From NCBI GenBank assembly GCA_964020975.1, contig OZ026612.1:49484943-49548942 (forward strand): a stretch of DNA of 64,000 nt, given 5' to 3'. The notes under the pieces were generated by a model. It was not told the DNA's origin. It saw only the letters and a program-made list of their open reading frames with translations, and searched no databases. Position numbers and translations under genes: made by a program. Below are positions 47,795 to 60,265 of this stretch, piece by piece. Each line of letters opens with the position of its first letter. The first letter of the stretch is position 1. Origin of the DNA: Hermodice carunculata (Eukaryota; Annelida; Polychaeta; Eunicida; Amphinomidae).

Positions 47795-49430
47795 CAGGGG
47801 TCACATTAAGGATTTTTCGGTATGAGTCCGTTGGACCCATCTTTCTCCATTTTCAGGAAAAATAGTGCGTCCATGAACTGAATCGATGGGTCCAGTGTGA
47901 AATTGTGCAAACTGGACTTCATTTGATGTAATTTGTTAATTGATTTTATTTGGTATCATTAACATATATCACAATGATAAATAAATAAAACATGCAGGTA
48001 ACTTAAGCCTAGAAACGAACATAACATAGGGTCTGTATGCTCACGTAGGTAACTCATTATTATTAAATTTAAGATCGAATAAAAAGTTACCAATATGCCA
48101 ACTTGATGTAAAAGGGTCTAAAAGTTGTTGACGGTACCAAGGATGGATTTAATCTACCCAGGAACCTGCTATTACGACTAAGTCTATAGCACATCCCTGG
48201 TCTACCAAAAAATGGTTGTGAATTGGGCTTAACCCCTAGCACGCTGCCACTGTGCCAGTATCTGATGTTGTACACAGTGTGCCACCGGACAGTTTTTTAA
48301 CTCGCTTGCACAACAAACGGCATGCGTGATTGAACATGCCTGGGCTCTGTTATTTTTGCGATTGATTCCACGTCATGAAATTGTCAGAAATATATGATTT
48401 ATATTTCTGTACACTTTCTACTTCAATATACCTTAAAAATTTGATACCGTAGGCAGTGTTAAGAGTCTGATCTTAAGTGCGGTCACTTTTTTCACCAAGC
48501 AACACGGTAGGCCAACAAGCCGTGCAACACACAAGCGAGTGGACACAGCCTGTCACGGGCATGCAACCAGGCATGGTTTTCCGCTATACATTTTTCCGGC
48601 CTTCAATCATAAATTTTTTGAATTCCTATCTTGTTCTGTCATACAGATTTGTTCCATTCAAACATTTCAATGAAATTAAAACAACAAATTTTGTTTAAAA
48701 AAAAACACCAATAACCACGTGACCCATCGGAGACAGTGATGAACAACATCGTGTTATAGTTACACTGTCAGGCCGGCTAATGCAAAATTTCGCTTCGTCC
48801 ACGTGTAACCTTGCGATGACTAATCTGCATATTTTCCTTGCCGTCCGTAATGAATTTTCACTCGTGCCTTTATCTGGGTCTAGATTTTTTGCGATAGAAG
48901 TCTTCTTGGTGAAAATATGATTTGAAAATTTAACATCTTAGTCCAATAATCTTTGCGTAATACGACTTGAACCTTCCCAACATTGCGGACATGAGACAAG
49001 CACATGGGGAACAACGATTTTGATTGGACAGTGAGCGGCACGTGATCAAATCCACCCAATGAGGAGCCTGGAAGTGATTTCAGCATTTATAATGAGGTGG
49101 AGTGACGTCCATCCGTTCCCATTGTGGCAAATTTTTGGAGGGATACCCCAGGAATATTTTTGCTTAGCAAATAAGAGAGCTTGTTACAGAGAAAGAGGAA
49201 CATCAGAGGATTCCATCAGTATAATAAATAATCATGAGATTGATAATGGTCGATACAAAACACCGTGACCGCTTGGGGTAATTTTTGCAGTTGTATCTTT
49301 CAAAAATGCACCGCATTTTTTTGCGTGCGTCCACAGAGACGCAAAAATGACAATGTTTTATTAATTTACAGGCGTCATTTCTTTATTTTTTGCGTCTATG
49401 ACGCAGGACGCAAGCTTAATGTGACCCCTG
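47795..49430. mobile_element. Second-level element, 16 bp perfect inverted ends CAGGGGTCACATTAAG
   Basis: CAGGGGTCACATTAAG at 47795-47810 and its exact complement at 49415-49430. TCTATT is present on both sides (47789-47794 and 49431-49436), a likely 6 bp target duplication. The CAGGGGTC start is hAT-like, but hAT normally makes 8 bp duplications, so the superfamily is open. No transposase is seen. Confidence 0.85.
48233..49250. mobile_element. Third-level segment: family D relative
   Basis: TTAA then CCCCTAGCACGCTGCCA. Successive blocks align with the minus strand of 15973-16717: CTTGCACAACAAACGGCATG, CACATGG, TTTGATTGGA, CACGTGATCAAATCCA, GGAGGGATACCCCAGGAATA, GAGCTTGTTACAGAGA. About 560 bp near 48400-48960 are absent from the other copy. 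The far end is not clear. Confidence 0.75.
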
Positions 49431-50239
49431 TCTATTGATGTAAAAACAAATTAGCACAATCCACGTACTGGTTGCCAAAAATGGAATGCCTCATGTGAAC
49501 CCACACGCAAACATGCCAAGTGTGATGTTGTTAAAAAAGTCGAGATTAAAGCCGCAAAATATACCTTTTTTTTTTTAATGACAACATCACAGAGGTAAAG
49601 TTACAAGTTTATTTCACCCAATAATTAAAACACAGGAAGGAAGGAATGAGTATGTGTCATGTTACAGCCATAAATACGTAAGAATTGGTACCTTTTTCTT
49701 TCAATGCTGAGCCTCTGCAATTTGTATCTCACCTCACAAACGTACGAATTGCTCTATCACATTAAAATCAATGGACATCAAAAGAGAAGTATCATATCCA
49801 GGAGCGGTTCTCAGGATTTTTTTCTGACAGTCCCTTCTGTGACTTTTGGAGCAGTTTATAGAAAGAAAATTAACAACCTGTCAGGACTAGATTAAAAATT
49901 TTATAACTTTTTATTTATGCTATTTCAGGACTAACCATTGAATTCTATCCTGGACATGGATATATATTTTAAATTTCCTCTGATTTCAACTTGAAAAAAA
50001 AAAAACAATTTTGTGTGACTTCTGCTCGAAAAATGTGAAAATTCCACGAAGTCAGAAAGACTGCTATAAAATCTCAAAAAATTCGAATCCTGCAAAAAAA
50101 ATAAAACCCAATGGATACAAATTTATGGATATGTAATAATCAGAAAATATATAGGTTTAATGTACTTGTGAAAAAATTAAGTGGGTAATATCAATCCAAA
50201 GTTGCCAGTCTTGCTGCGCACTAGCTTCACAGCCTCCAC

Positions 50240-50410
50240 CTTAAGGGCTAGGTCAAGTTCAAAGTTGGGTGACCTTGACCCAATTTCCAAGGTCACAGAG
50301 CCACATTAGTGAATATAGTGTCTGCATGATTACTTGATAAGCTTATGAGTTACGTACGTACGTACATACATACATATCATCATCGTCAGATGAGCACAGG
50401 ACATCATAGT
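50240..50410 (+). repeat. Continuation of the AAGGTCA-type repeat after the nest
   Basis: GGGCTAGGTCAAGTTCAAAG, GGTGACCTTGACCCAATTTC and CACAGAGCCACATTAGTGAA match the unit at 47280-47360. It ends with a short (CGTA)(CATA) run and the TGAGCACAGGACATCATAG tail. Confidence 0.8.
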
Positions 50411-50760
50411 TCTTGTTTTTTATTAAATTACTCAGATGATTTAGCTTTCATGAGCACGTTCCGGGTGTAGTATACCCAAACTATGCTGACAAAAATTATT
50501 GACACAGTCCTCAGAGTGTTGAAATGGGTTTCCATGTGAACAATGAATTTGTGATCTTTAATGCGTGCACCTGGACATAATCTGAATTCTGTTTGAACTG
50601 TGATTAGTGAAGCAGCATATGTATATGTGTCTTTATGTTTAGTCTTTTCAAAAAATTAAAAGCACAGGGGGTTGTTCCAAGTAAATGTACAGCATGGATA
50701 CAGAATGCTCATTGTAGGGTACCACTTGTACCTTAGAAAATAAATAAAGGAATAATAACG
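50411..50760. other. Intronic DNA, nothing recognised
   Basis: No supported feature. Confidence 0.5.
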
Positions 50761-50970
<210 letters not shown>

Positions 50971-51538
50971 TTATTTGAACTATGTTTGCAGTCACTACCA
51001 GACATTTCAATACTCCCTATCTACAGATTTAAAGATTTTGGAAGCATTCTGCTCTTGTCACCAGGTAGACTCCTTTGTAAAGACCCAAAGACAAAATCAA
51101 CTTTGATAATCCTAAAGAGAGAAATTCTAAGTGAATAAAATCAATTTTGGTAATAATATCTGTAAATTTTAGCAAGAAATTGGTCCATGTATTATGTTTC
51201 CTGCAAAAGTACTCTGCCATTTGACTCTGTTCACATGGGACCAAATCATCCATTCAGAACACGAGTAGATAAACATGGCTTCCTGCACATGGAGGAGTTT
51301 TTAGGCTAGAGTTACAGATCGTTGCTCACTTGCAGAGTGGCATCGACATCAATTTCATCTGTACATCAACAGTGGCACACATACATTAGCTGCTGTGCAT
51401 CTTAGGCTAGCAAATGTGAACATCTGAGGATGTTCCTACATCTTCTGACAACAATTTTTTCAATGCTGGTAATTAGGAAATATGACTGTAGCCATAAGGA
51501 GAAATGGAACACAGATATGCATGTACTGTAAGCTTTAA
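50971..51538. other. Intronic DNA, nothing recognised
   Basis: No supported feature. Confidence 0.5.
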
Positions 51539-51763
51539 CCATTCAACCAGCCAAAACCAGCGGGTGGTCAAATGGCACCTGCTTTAACGTTTTTGAATAA
51601 TTTAAGAGTAATAGAAAACAGTTTGAGTGAGACTTGCAGATAAGACTAATCAATGTAACATATGTCTCAAGTCAACAGCTTCCTTGGGTGTCGGTCGAGT
51701 TTTAGGACCCAGTCAGACCAACAAAAGCTATAAAACTCCCCATCTTAATTGAATGAAAAAGGG
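51539..51763 (-). mobile_element. Family A TTAA-type MITE, copy A9 (reverse, old)
   Basis: TTAA-CCATTCAACCAGCCAAAACC at the left, GAAAAAGGG-TTAA at the right; AAGTCAACAGCTTCCTTGGG marks the hairpin. Strongly diverged; the second hairpin arm is barely seen. Confidence 0.7.
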
Positions 51764-51767
51764 TTAA

Positions 51768-52440
51768 TGTACAGGAGTAGGTTCCTGTGTGTATTACTTG
51801 CAGAAAATTTAACCCTTGGTAATTATGAAACTCATTGACAGTTAATTTCAGGGGGATACAAATAATGCTGTGGATTAACTAAACATGGCAAATTACATGT
51901 TTCAAAAGTTCCATGTACATGACAGTCATGTCGAATAGCAGCTTTACCTTGTGTGCCTCCATTCTGAAAATAGGAAGGTGTCTTTTTTTTCCTGTTTTTA
52001 TCTTGGATAGGTGGGTAGAGGGGATGGGAGTGTTTATTGATGTGTAAGGTCACTCTTACTGAGCAACATACATGTACCACCAGAAAACTGTGATAATTTG
52101 AGCCAAATCTGGCACACAAACTTACTCACCCAAATTTTTGGAGAAGCTTTCTGAATTACAATGTTGTATTTAAGGACTTTTCGGGAAGTATTGTACAATA
52201 TATTTTTTCCTATTTTGTATTTGGCCTCAAAAATGTTTTACATAAAAAAAAAAAGAAAAGAAAATCTGAAAATTGTTTATCTGAGGAACTTGCTCTGCAT
52301 TACACATCTCTCTTTGTTATTTTATCTGTTCATTCATTCATTCATTCATTTTATATATTATTTATTTGTTTTGTTTTTTGTTTGTTTGTTTGTTTGTTTT
52401 TTTTTTTTTTTGAATGAAAACATTTATGCGCACTTTTTAA
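51768..52440. other. Intronic DNA with T/TTTG tract 52330-52412
   Basis: (ATTC)n at 52330-52349 and TTTG/T tract at 52370-52412. Otherwise nothing. Confidence 0.5.
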
Positions 52441-55400
52441 CTCAACTGACTGACAAGTCAGTTGAGGTTGTGTGATGGTTAGGCATCCATTGTCTGTCCA
52501 TCCGTCAGCATCCACAATTCACATTTTCAATGTCTCCAAAAGCACTGGCCAGATTCACCTCAAAATTGGTGGGAATGTACCTTGGGTGGGAACTTAGTGA
52601 AATATTATGATAACAATCACCGAACAACCAGGGCTTTGGCCTATGCTGTTTCACTGAGCAACCATGGCTATGCCTTATTAAACTTTGCATTGCTATGCTG
52701 TTTTCTGGGCCCAAGTTAACACTCCAGACAAGTTGAAATAAAATACTGTGTCTGAGTTGACCTTATTGCAAAATAACAGCACATGACGGCCACTTTCTCC
52801 ATGAAATCTTTCAACCAGGGCTATGGCTATGCTGTTTAATTGAACAACCATGGTTATGCAACTATGCTCTTTCCCCAGCCCAAGTTAAATCTCCATTGCA
52901 GACAAGTTGAAATGAACTACTGTATTTCAGTTGAATTTACTGCCAAATAATGGCGCACGACCGCCATGGATAAAATCTTTCAGCCACGGTTGATCAATTT
53001 TCATTAGGGAAGGACAGCTTGAATTTTTTTATTTTATTTTATGTTTTATAAAAATGATTTAGGGTCGGGACTTGGGCCTTATCAGTGGGGTGGGCCTTAT
53101 CAGTGGGGTCGGTCGGGTTATTGGAACCACATATATATATATATATATTTATCTTTGTTAGGCCTTAGGTAACTTGGAAATGTTGAAACATGTTTAAAAT
53201 TGATGTTTTTCCCCCTTTTACACATTACCTCCTTTTACGTCAGTTGAATTTGTTACCTGGGCACAGCAAAAGGTACTTTTTTCGACATCTTCCCCAACAC
53301 CATCACTCAGATTATGCTGAAACTTGCTGGAAATGTGCCTTGTAAAAGGGTTCACCCAAGGTGCTCACAAGATGGTGTTGCTGTATACCCCTGATTTTGA
53401 ATGAATTTTTCAATTCAGGTACTTAATTACTTAATGCATACAGTCCTATTGATTACTATGTAAGTGAATGGGGATGGCAATTGTAATTCACATTTTCGAC
53501 TTCTCCACAACCACCAACTAGATTCACTTCAAACTTGGTGGGGATGTATAGAGCCGTGCCCAATTGTCGGACGTGCCCAGACGTCGGACATCGTTGATAG
53601 TTTTGCCATTCATTGACAAGATGTGTAAAAAAAAAATGTTAATTTAATAAGCACTGAGAGACTGATGTGGGATCGAAGACAACTTGACAATTTTTTTTTA
53701 AATTTGCATATCTTCAGACACATTATCAGCATTTAGATAGAATATATCCATTATAGTTGGCAAGTATTACTCAACACCCGTGCAACGCAAATTGCAATAT
53801 AAAGTTTTAAATCTAACATGTGTATTAAAATATAGAGGTTCTCCCCTCAAGGACTGGAGTTTAATTTCCAACTAGAAGGTGAACAAAAATAAAGTGGAGC
53901 CGAATACCTTCTCATGTCCGACATTTGGGCACACCTATCTTTCTGCTCGTGGCAGGGTTTTCTCGATCATCTCTTGCAAAATGTGTGCGCGTTCGCAATC
54001 CAAAGAGTGTGATTTGACAAGGAACATGCGCCAACAACCCACAGTGTTTGGTCTTTTTAGCGGCAGTGCCAGACAACATCAGTAAATGTTATTTAATTTT
54101 CAGCCTGGCAATAAACGCAGCCTTGCGCTTAGCTGTCCAACAATTGGGCACCCCTGTATACCTTGAGTGGCTCTCTACCAAGTTTGTTCAAATAGTCACA
54201 CTGCAGTGATTTCTGGATTTTTAAGGGTCCGCCCCATATGGGGAACCCTTCGTGTTGTCCGTCCGGATGGCCTGTTCTCGTTTTCGCGATATCTAAAGAA
54301 TGCCTCCATGTATTTTGCTCAAGTTTGGCAATATGCTTACCTTACCTGGCAAGATTTATTCATTAGATTTTGGTGTCACCATGACCTAATTTGAGCAAAT
54401 GGCAGCCTAGTTACATGCTTGTGGGGTCTGTTATCTCCAGAATGCTGCAATGTATTTTGCTCAAATTTGGCAGTATGCTTATCTAGCATGCCAAGATGTA
54501 CTGATTAGATTTTGGTGTCACCATGACCTAGTTTGAGCAAGTGGCAAACCCTTCAGTCAATGCTTGCATTGAAGGTATGTCTAGTTTATGATTTTTTATG
54601 TTCATTTTTGGGCCAAATCTTTAAGAATTCTGCTCTGAAACTGCTTGGCCCATTGATTCAAAATTGATTAGGAAGACTTCTGGGGACCTAGCAACCTCAA
54701 TTTGTTCAACAGGTCCTGCTCAGATTTTTAAAATATTTTTGTATGCAAAAAAGTGTTTCCTCTATTTTTGACTTCTCCAAAACTGTCTCTCAGATTATGC
54801 TGAAACTTTGTGGAAATGTTCATTGTAGAAGGGTCAACTGCAGTTGTTCACAAGATGGCGTTATACTTTGAATCTCCAATTTTTAACAAATTTTTCAATT
54901 TGGAAACTTATCGGTTAATGCATACAGTCCTATTGATTACTATGTAAGTGAATGGGGATTTGCACAATTTTGTAGTTCACTAGTTTGACTTCTCCAAAAT
55001 GACTGACCAGATTCCCTTCAGACTTGGTACGGATGTACCTTGGGTGGTTCTCTACTAAGTTTGTTCAAATAGTCATGCTCCAGTGATTTTTTTTTTATTT
55101 ATTTTTTTTTCTATGTTTTTTCTTTGCCTAATCTTAAAAAATTTTCTTCTCCAAAACCACCTGGCCAATTGATTCAAAGTATAGGAACACTTGAGGGCAT
55201 GACAGGTGGAGTTGCACAGTACATAGTGAAATTGACCGCATTCTCAGATCACAGGGTTCCTTAGGTGTATTTAATTCTTCAGATGATAACTTGAGCACTA
55301 TTTCAGCCTGGACTTTGATGTTTTACATGGTTATGATTCTCTTTGAGGGACACACTCAGACTGTACATAAGTGACCTTGACCTCATTGCCAAGGTCACAG

Positions 55401-55760
55401 GACAACTGATATGAAATTTACTGTTCACTTGATAACATGAGATCGATTTTGAGTTAAGACCGTGATGTTGCACATCTTAATGTTTCTATATGAAGGTCAT
55501 GTTTGGACAGTTCGAGACCTTGACCTCATATCTGAGATAACAGTGCAACATGAATTTCACTCTTCACTATAACTTGAGAACTACTTGAACTGGGACCTTG
55601 ATGTTGCACATGTTAGTGGTCTTCCATAAAGGTCAGATTTACTCATCAGTGGGTGACCTTGATCCTATCCCAAGTTCACAGAGCCACAAGTGTGATGAAT
55701 CTCTACATCATTTGAGCATGGGCTGTTCACACAGCCCTCTTGTTAAATGACCTGCATGAT
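52441..55760 (+). repeat. Block of composite interspersed repeats
   Basis: Starts with a hairpin CTCAACTGACT...AGTCAGTTGAG and repeats TTCTCCA-AAAC, AACTTGGTGGG-ATGTA, CAAGTTTGTTCAAATAGTCA, ATTATGCTGAAACTT and CACAAGATGG words several times. A tandem pair of ~135 bp is at 54290-54560 (TGTATTTTGCTCAA...). Units of ~125 bp with GATGTTGCACAT and TGACCTTGACCTCA lie at 55370-55720. No coding. One transposon sits inside it. Confidence 0.75.
53549..54158. mobile_element. TA-flanked element inserted in the repeat block, ~610 bp
   Basis: Ends TAGAGCCGTGCCCAATTGT and ACAATTGGGCACCCCTGTA are imperfect inverted repeats, with TA on both sides. The interrupted repeat reads GGTGGGGATGTA then CCTTGAGTGG; intact relatives read GGTGGGAATGTACCTTGGGTGG-like, confirming the insertion. 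Non-coding. Confidence 0.85.
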
Positions 55761-56163
55761 GAGAAAACAAATCCTATTTTTCAACCACCCCCCCCCACCT
55801 ATAATTACAGTTGGCATCATACAGAAACATGAAATAGAAAGAAGGTAAATTGGGTGCAAGTAATGTAGCAGGAAAACCTGCATAATAAGGTGGTCTTTGT
55901 TGTGACTGAACAAAGATCCCTCTTATAACCACCACACAAAAAAAAGAAGAAATAAAAATGGAGATTTACCATTCTAAGACCAGAAACTGACAGCAGTCAC
56001 AAACAAATTGCATTACTGTGGATGGGGGCCACAGGTTCTGTCTGTATACACCTATAATCCAATGCCTGTCTGCCTGCAATTTTTTGGTGGGCATGGTGGG
56101 AGTAGGAGGGATAGCAGTGCTTTTCAGCAGCTTGTAGTACAATAAAAATTATGTATATATATA
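55761..56163. other. Intronic DNA, C run at 55790
   Basis: No other feature. Confidence 0.5.
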
Positions 56164-56340
56164 CAGTGGTACCTGCTGTATGCAACCACTGCTATGAGCA
56201 GCCACGTTGCTTTTTGTTTTCATTACATTCAGACATATGAGTCAATTTCTCTGTAAAGTTTACCTGTGGTGACAGATCACCTGCTGTATGTGGCCACTTT
56301 TCTTGAAAGAAGGAATGGCCACATACAGCAGAGAACACTG
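56164..56340. mobile_element. Mariner-type MITE related to 6793 and 41261
   Basis: Starts CAGTGGTACCTGCTGTATGC, ends CATACAGCAGAGAACACTG, with TA on both sides. 177 bp. Confidence 0.88.
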
Positions 56341-56544
56341 TATATGTATATAATATAATATATAATAATTATTTCTATTTGTTTGGAGATTTAGATCTAA
56401 CATGCCAAAAGTTAGACAATTGCAAAACACTTTTCAGTTGATTGTTAACAAAGTAACTTGATTACAAACTTGTTTAGCCTGGTCAAATTATGGTAAAAAA
56501 GAGTGGATGACTGACATTTGTTAATAGGGAAAACAGAAGATGAA

Positions 56545-56640
56545 GACTGAGTCAACAGGTCTCCTCAGGGCTGGTTGGATGCTGAACACCCAACCAGTCC
56601 CAGGAAAGCTGTTGACCTGGGGTGTGCTAATCTGTGAGGG
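56545..56640. mobile_element. Family A-like hairpin remnant
   Basis: GACTGAGTCAACAGGTCTCC, GGGCTGGTTGGATGCTGAAC, CACCCAACCAGTCCCAGGAA and AGCTGTTGACCTGGGG form the family A hairpin with a different loop. No body or terminal repeat follows. Confidence 0.7.
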
Positions 56641-56649
56641 TTCATTTCT

Positions 56650-57469
56650 ACTTTTTTTTATTAACACAGAAATTAATAAACAATCATTGAAACAGGTGGC
56701 AGTAAGTATATCCCCAGTCATTCTTGGTAAAGGATCATGCTGCCACTCAACTGTCATGCTCATCAATGAGTGCAGTCAGATGCAGCATTTAAAACTGTCA
56801 TAGACAAGGAGCCGCTACTGAGAGAGACATGTATGGGTACAGGCTCTGAAACATGTTCTGAGTAGTTACCCACTGAAGACCCTTTAGTTTAATTTATTTT
56901 GGGTTAACACGGTTTTGTAAAAATTCTACAGAAGAACGTGTGCAATATGGACAATAGACTTTCATATTTATATTGGTTAGACAGTGACAGGTTAGCTTAA
57001 GTAGAGCAAAGAGTTCAGACTACAGAATAGGGTAATGACTAGTAGGAAGTGGTTCTGAACAAAAAGACACAAACACAATAGTTTCTGCTATAGGGGTTGT
57101 ATTATATAACAACAGCAGATCACATGACTCCTTCGCAGTATCTGACCTATCATGCTTCAACAATAGGCCTATACTTAATGCATTGAATATGCACTGGCAC
57201 TGAATGTGACCCCAGTAAGTTAAGATGTCCACAAAAGCTGACAGTGCATGTCATCACTTGTAAACTTATGTACATGAATTCTGTCAGCTTTTGGCTTTCG
57301 AACATAGCCAGGAAAGAGTGCCAGTGTGTAGTATAGCATAGCCAGGAGAGAGCAGATATGTGTGGGACACACTGAGAAGAGAGGAGAAATGTGTTCAACA
57401 AAGCCAGGAGAGAGTAGAAATAGATGTAACATGGCCATTCTGCAACCTACGGTAGCAAGTGAGAGGGAG
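56650..57469. other. Intronic DNA with short CATAGCCAGGA-AGAG repeats at 57303-57420
   Basis: ACATAGCCAGGAAAGAG, GCATAGCCAGGAGAGAG and AAAGCCAGGAGAGAG words recur near 57302, 57343 and 57399. Otherwise nothing. Confidence 0.5.
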
Positions 57470-57597
57470 GAGCTCTCTCTCTGTCTCTCCCTCCCTCCTT
57501 CCCTCTCTCCCTCTCTCCCCCTGTCTCCCTTCCTCCCTCCCTCCCTCCTTCCCTCTCTCCCTCTCTCCCCTGTCTCCCTTCCTCCCTCCCTCCCTCA
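57470..57597. repeat. (CTCC/CTCT)n polypyrimidine tract with ~60 bp higher-order duplication
   Basis: Two nearly identical ~60 bp halves, each TCCTTCCCTCTCTCCCTCTC then CCCTGTCTCCCTTCCTCC, make up the tract. Confidence 0.93.
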
Positions 57598-57599
57598 AC

Positions 57600-58287
57600 A
57601 ATTCGTGCAGTGAAAGTTTAATTTTTGATGTTTTTATTGTTGAATGTTAAAGTAGCCCTGACAATTTAAATTTAATGATAGGACCTTCATACACCACAGT
57701 CCAGGTAAACAGAGCCTCTTCTTTTTTTTTTTTTAATCTTCGTTCACTTTAGTTGATCAAATGTGATATGGTTCAAGCCTGTTTGGCAGAGCAAAAGTGA
57801 AATTTATATCCATATGAAATACATATGTGTTTCTCCGTTGTAGCATAAGCTTGTTTCCAGTATGATCCATCATGGATGTATGTTGTGGTTAGAGGGGGCT
57901 TTACTTGCCTCAGTACTAATATAATGCCAAAATACATTTGCCCACAAGTATGATTGCATGTTTAAATGCTATGTACAGCTGTTATTGTATAAATGCAAAA
58001 AGTACAGACACTTTGTTTGGTCTCAAAGCCACTGTGTATATATTTATTACCTGATATCTGTTTGGTAAAAAACTTAACACACACCCTCCGAGTGGTTCTC
58101 ATAACAGCTTACACAGATTGGCACAAAGCCCAGTGTAACAAGGTCCCTTCTTAGCAGCAGATGCAGGGGGATAAAAAGGAAAACCTTGATACAAATAACC
58201 CTGCCATGAAAAGACTGGTGCTACAGGTTGCCATATTGCTTTGATCCAAGTATTCCACATTAACTACAGACAAAACTCCTTCTGTAA
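57600..58287. other. Intronic DNA, nothing recognised
   Basis: No supported feature. Confidence 0.5.
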
Positions 58288-58513
58288 CCCTTTCCCCTTG
58301 AATTAAGACTGAGTCAACAGTTTTCCTTGGCATGGATTGGGCACTTAGTGCTCATGCCAAGGAAAGCTGTTGACCTGGGGCATGTGGTCTTGATAGCTCT
58401 CATCTGCATTTCTCCTTCAATTTGTTTTTTGCTACTGTTGAAATTACTGAAAAACATTTAAGCAGATGATATTTGACCACCAGCCGGTTTTGGCTGGATT
58501 CAGTGGTAAGGGG
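58288..58513 (+). mobile_element. Family A TTAA-type MITE, copy A6
   Basis: GTAA-CCCTTTCCCCTTGAATTAA at the left, GGTAAGGGG-TTAA at the right. The hairpin is GTCAACAGTTTTCCTTGGCA / CATGCCAAGGAAAGCTGTTG with a short loop. 226 bp. Confidence 0.88.
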
Positions 58514-58517
58514 TTAA

Positions 58518-58973
58518 CAGGCGCCTGTCAAGTGGAATCCATTCATAACAGAGGCAGGCTTGGTATTAAACAGCAGCTCCTCCTGCATGGGATTTCAATG
58601 CAATGCTGAGTTGTACCTTACAGTGGGTAAGCTTGCTCTTGGTCTAGAACTTATAGGAAGGAATTACAATTAGGGTTAGGGCTCATCTCTGTGCCTGTTT
58701 CATCATTTACCTGAGTATGATCTTGATAATTATACATGTTTACCTGTGATGAGTAAAGCCAAAAAGGAAAGGGTTGATTAACACCCATTCACCCATAAGT
58801 CTGCTGTTTCTTAAATTCAATTCACTCCACAAAAAAAGAAAAAAAGAAAATAAAGGTGTAAATAAAAACATGAACAGGATTTCAATTTAGGTTTTGGAAC
58901 TGTTTTCATCAGGCTCCCAAATGCAACTAAATTCAGATCAAATATGTTTTGGCCTGGACGGTGTTATATTTAA
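58518..58973. other. Intronic spacer between two family A copies
   Basis: Nothing recognised. Confidence 0.5.
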
Positions 58974-59205
58974 CCCTTTCCCCCTTGAATTAAGACTGAG
59001 TCAACAGCTTTCCTTGGCATGGGTTGGGCACTAAGTGCCCAACCCATGCCAAGGAAAGCTGGTGACCTGGGGCATGTTATTTTGATAGGTCTCATCTCCA
59101 ATTCTCAGTCAAATTGCTTTTCATTACTGTTGAAATTAGCTGAAAACATGGAAGCAGACGACATTTGACCAGAAGCCAGTTTTGGCCGGTTTAAGGGGGA
59201 AAGGG
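58974..59205 (+). mobile_element. Family A TTAA-type MITE, copy A7 (full length, near-consensus)
   Basis: TTAA-CCCTTTCCCCCTTGAATTAA ... TTTAAGGGGGAAAGGG-TTAA. Hairpin arms GTCAACAGCTTTCCTTGGCA and TGCCAAGGAAAGCTGGTGAC are the best preserved in the window. 232 bp. Confidence 0.93.
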
Positions 59206-59209
59206 TTAA

Positions 59210-60265
59210 GGAGCAATGATTGTTGGTTATGTTTTGTGGTTCCTATATAGTCACAAAGAAAGTGATGGGCTGAAGTCAGAAAAGAAGCCACTTGTGCTGA
59301 GCTTTTTTGACATAGTCACATCACTTTCTGAGCAACTGTGAGCTGCACAGCATGCCACAGTATTCATTGTTCCTATTATGAAATTGAAGTTCATTTTAAG
59401 GCCAAAGAATGGATGAAAATAGCAAAAATGAACCAGAAAAAAATACAAAACAAGTCAGTGTTTACTTTCCTGGAAGTTGGCTGTCACTGTTTGCAGTGGC
59501 TTCCCTTTTACAAGGACTGGCATACCCATGGGTTCCTACAGGCTTACATCCAATTTAGATTGAATTAATAGGACTCTTCTTCAGTTAAATGACACACATA
59601 AAGATGGCATTAAAATGTAAGAGAACACTGATTATATTCTGTTATTTTTTTTGTACTGCAGAGCAAGTCTTGCATGGCATATTTCAAAAATGAACAAATC
59701 AGGAAGGTGTTCAATATTTGCGAAAGTGTGCTTACATCAAAATAATATAAAGTGGCAAAAATCACTCATCCGCACTTTGGACTCAACTATCATTTTATAA
59801 CGTCTTGTTATGTGCCCTTGGGTAAGCAGTTTTGGCAAGACGAGTCTTACCTCAGTGGGATTATGTATTATGTTTCCTTGCATTGTTGGACATGTCCATG
59901 TCTCAAGTTCCTGGTCCTGTTCTTAAAACAGGTCAGGTTTGTGAATTAGTGAAAATTAAAATACTCTATTCACTTGAATGCCCTGACAAGAGCGTGTCCC
60001 CAATTTTTATTGAAAAGAAAATTAATTTTCATTGTTAATATATATTTTCTTACCAATTTTTGTCCAGTGCTTGCTTTCCAGACATATTGTGTAACTTACT
60101 TTGACTTAGAACACTGCATGTTTATTGGAGTGAGTCTGGTTAATGGTCACACAGCCCTTGTGATGGGAATATTGTGTAAATTACTTTGCCTTAGAAATTA
60201 AGTTTGGGAATTAATATGCAAGTTCCACATTGACTCTCGACTCAGAAAGGGATAATGTAAATTAA
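59210..60265. other. Intronic DNA, nothing recognised
   Basis: No supported feature. Confidence 0.5.

Larger units (their letters stand above)
47426..50240. mobile_element. Outer TTAA-type element of a three-deep nest
   Basis: Left end GGTGGAAGATC, right end GTGAAG-like ...CTTCACAGCCTCCACC, bordered on both sides by TTAA (47422-47425, 50241-50244). Removing it joins GTCCTCTTTAA to GGGCTAGGTCAAG, matching the uninterrupted sibling unit GTCCTTTATAAGGGCTAAGA at 47281. Without the inner insertion it is about 1.2 kb and shows no transposase. Confidence 0.75.
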
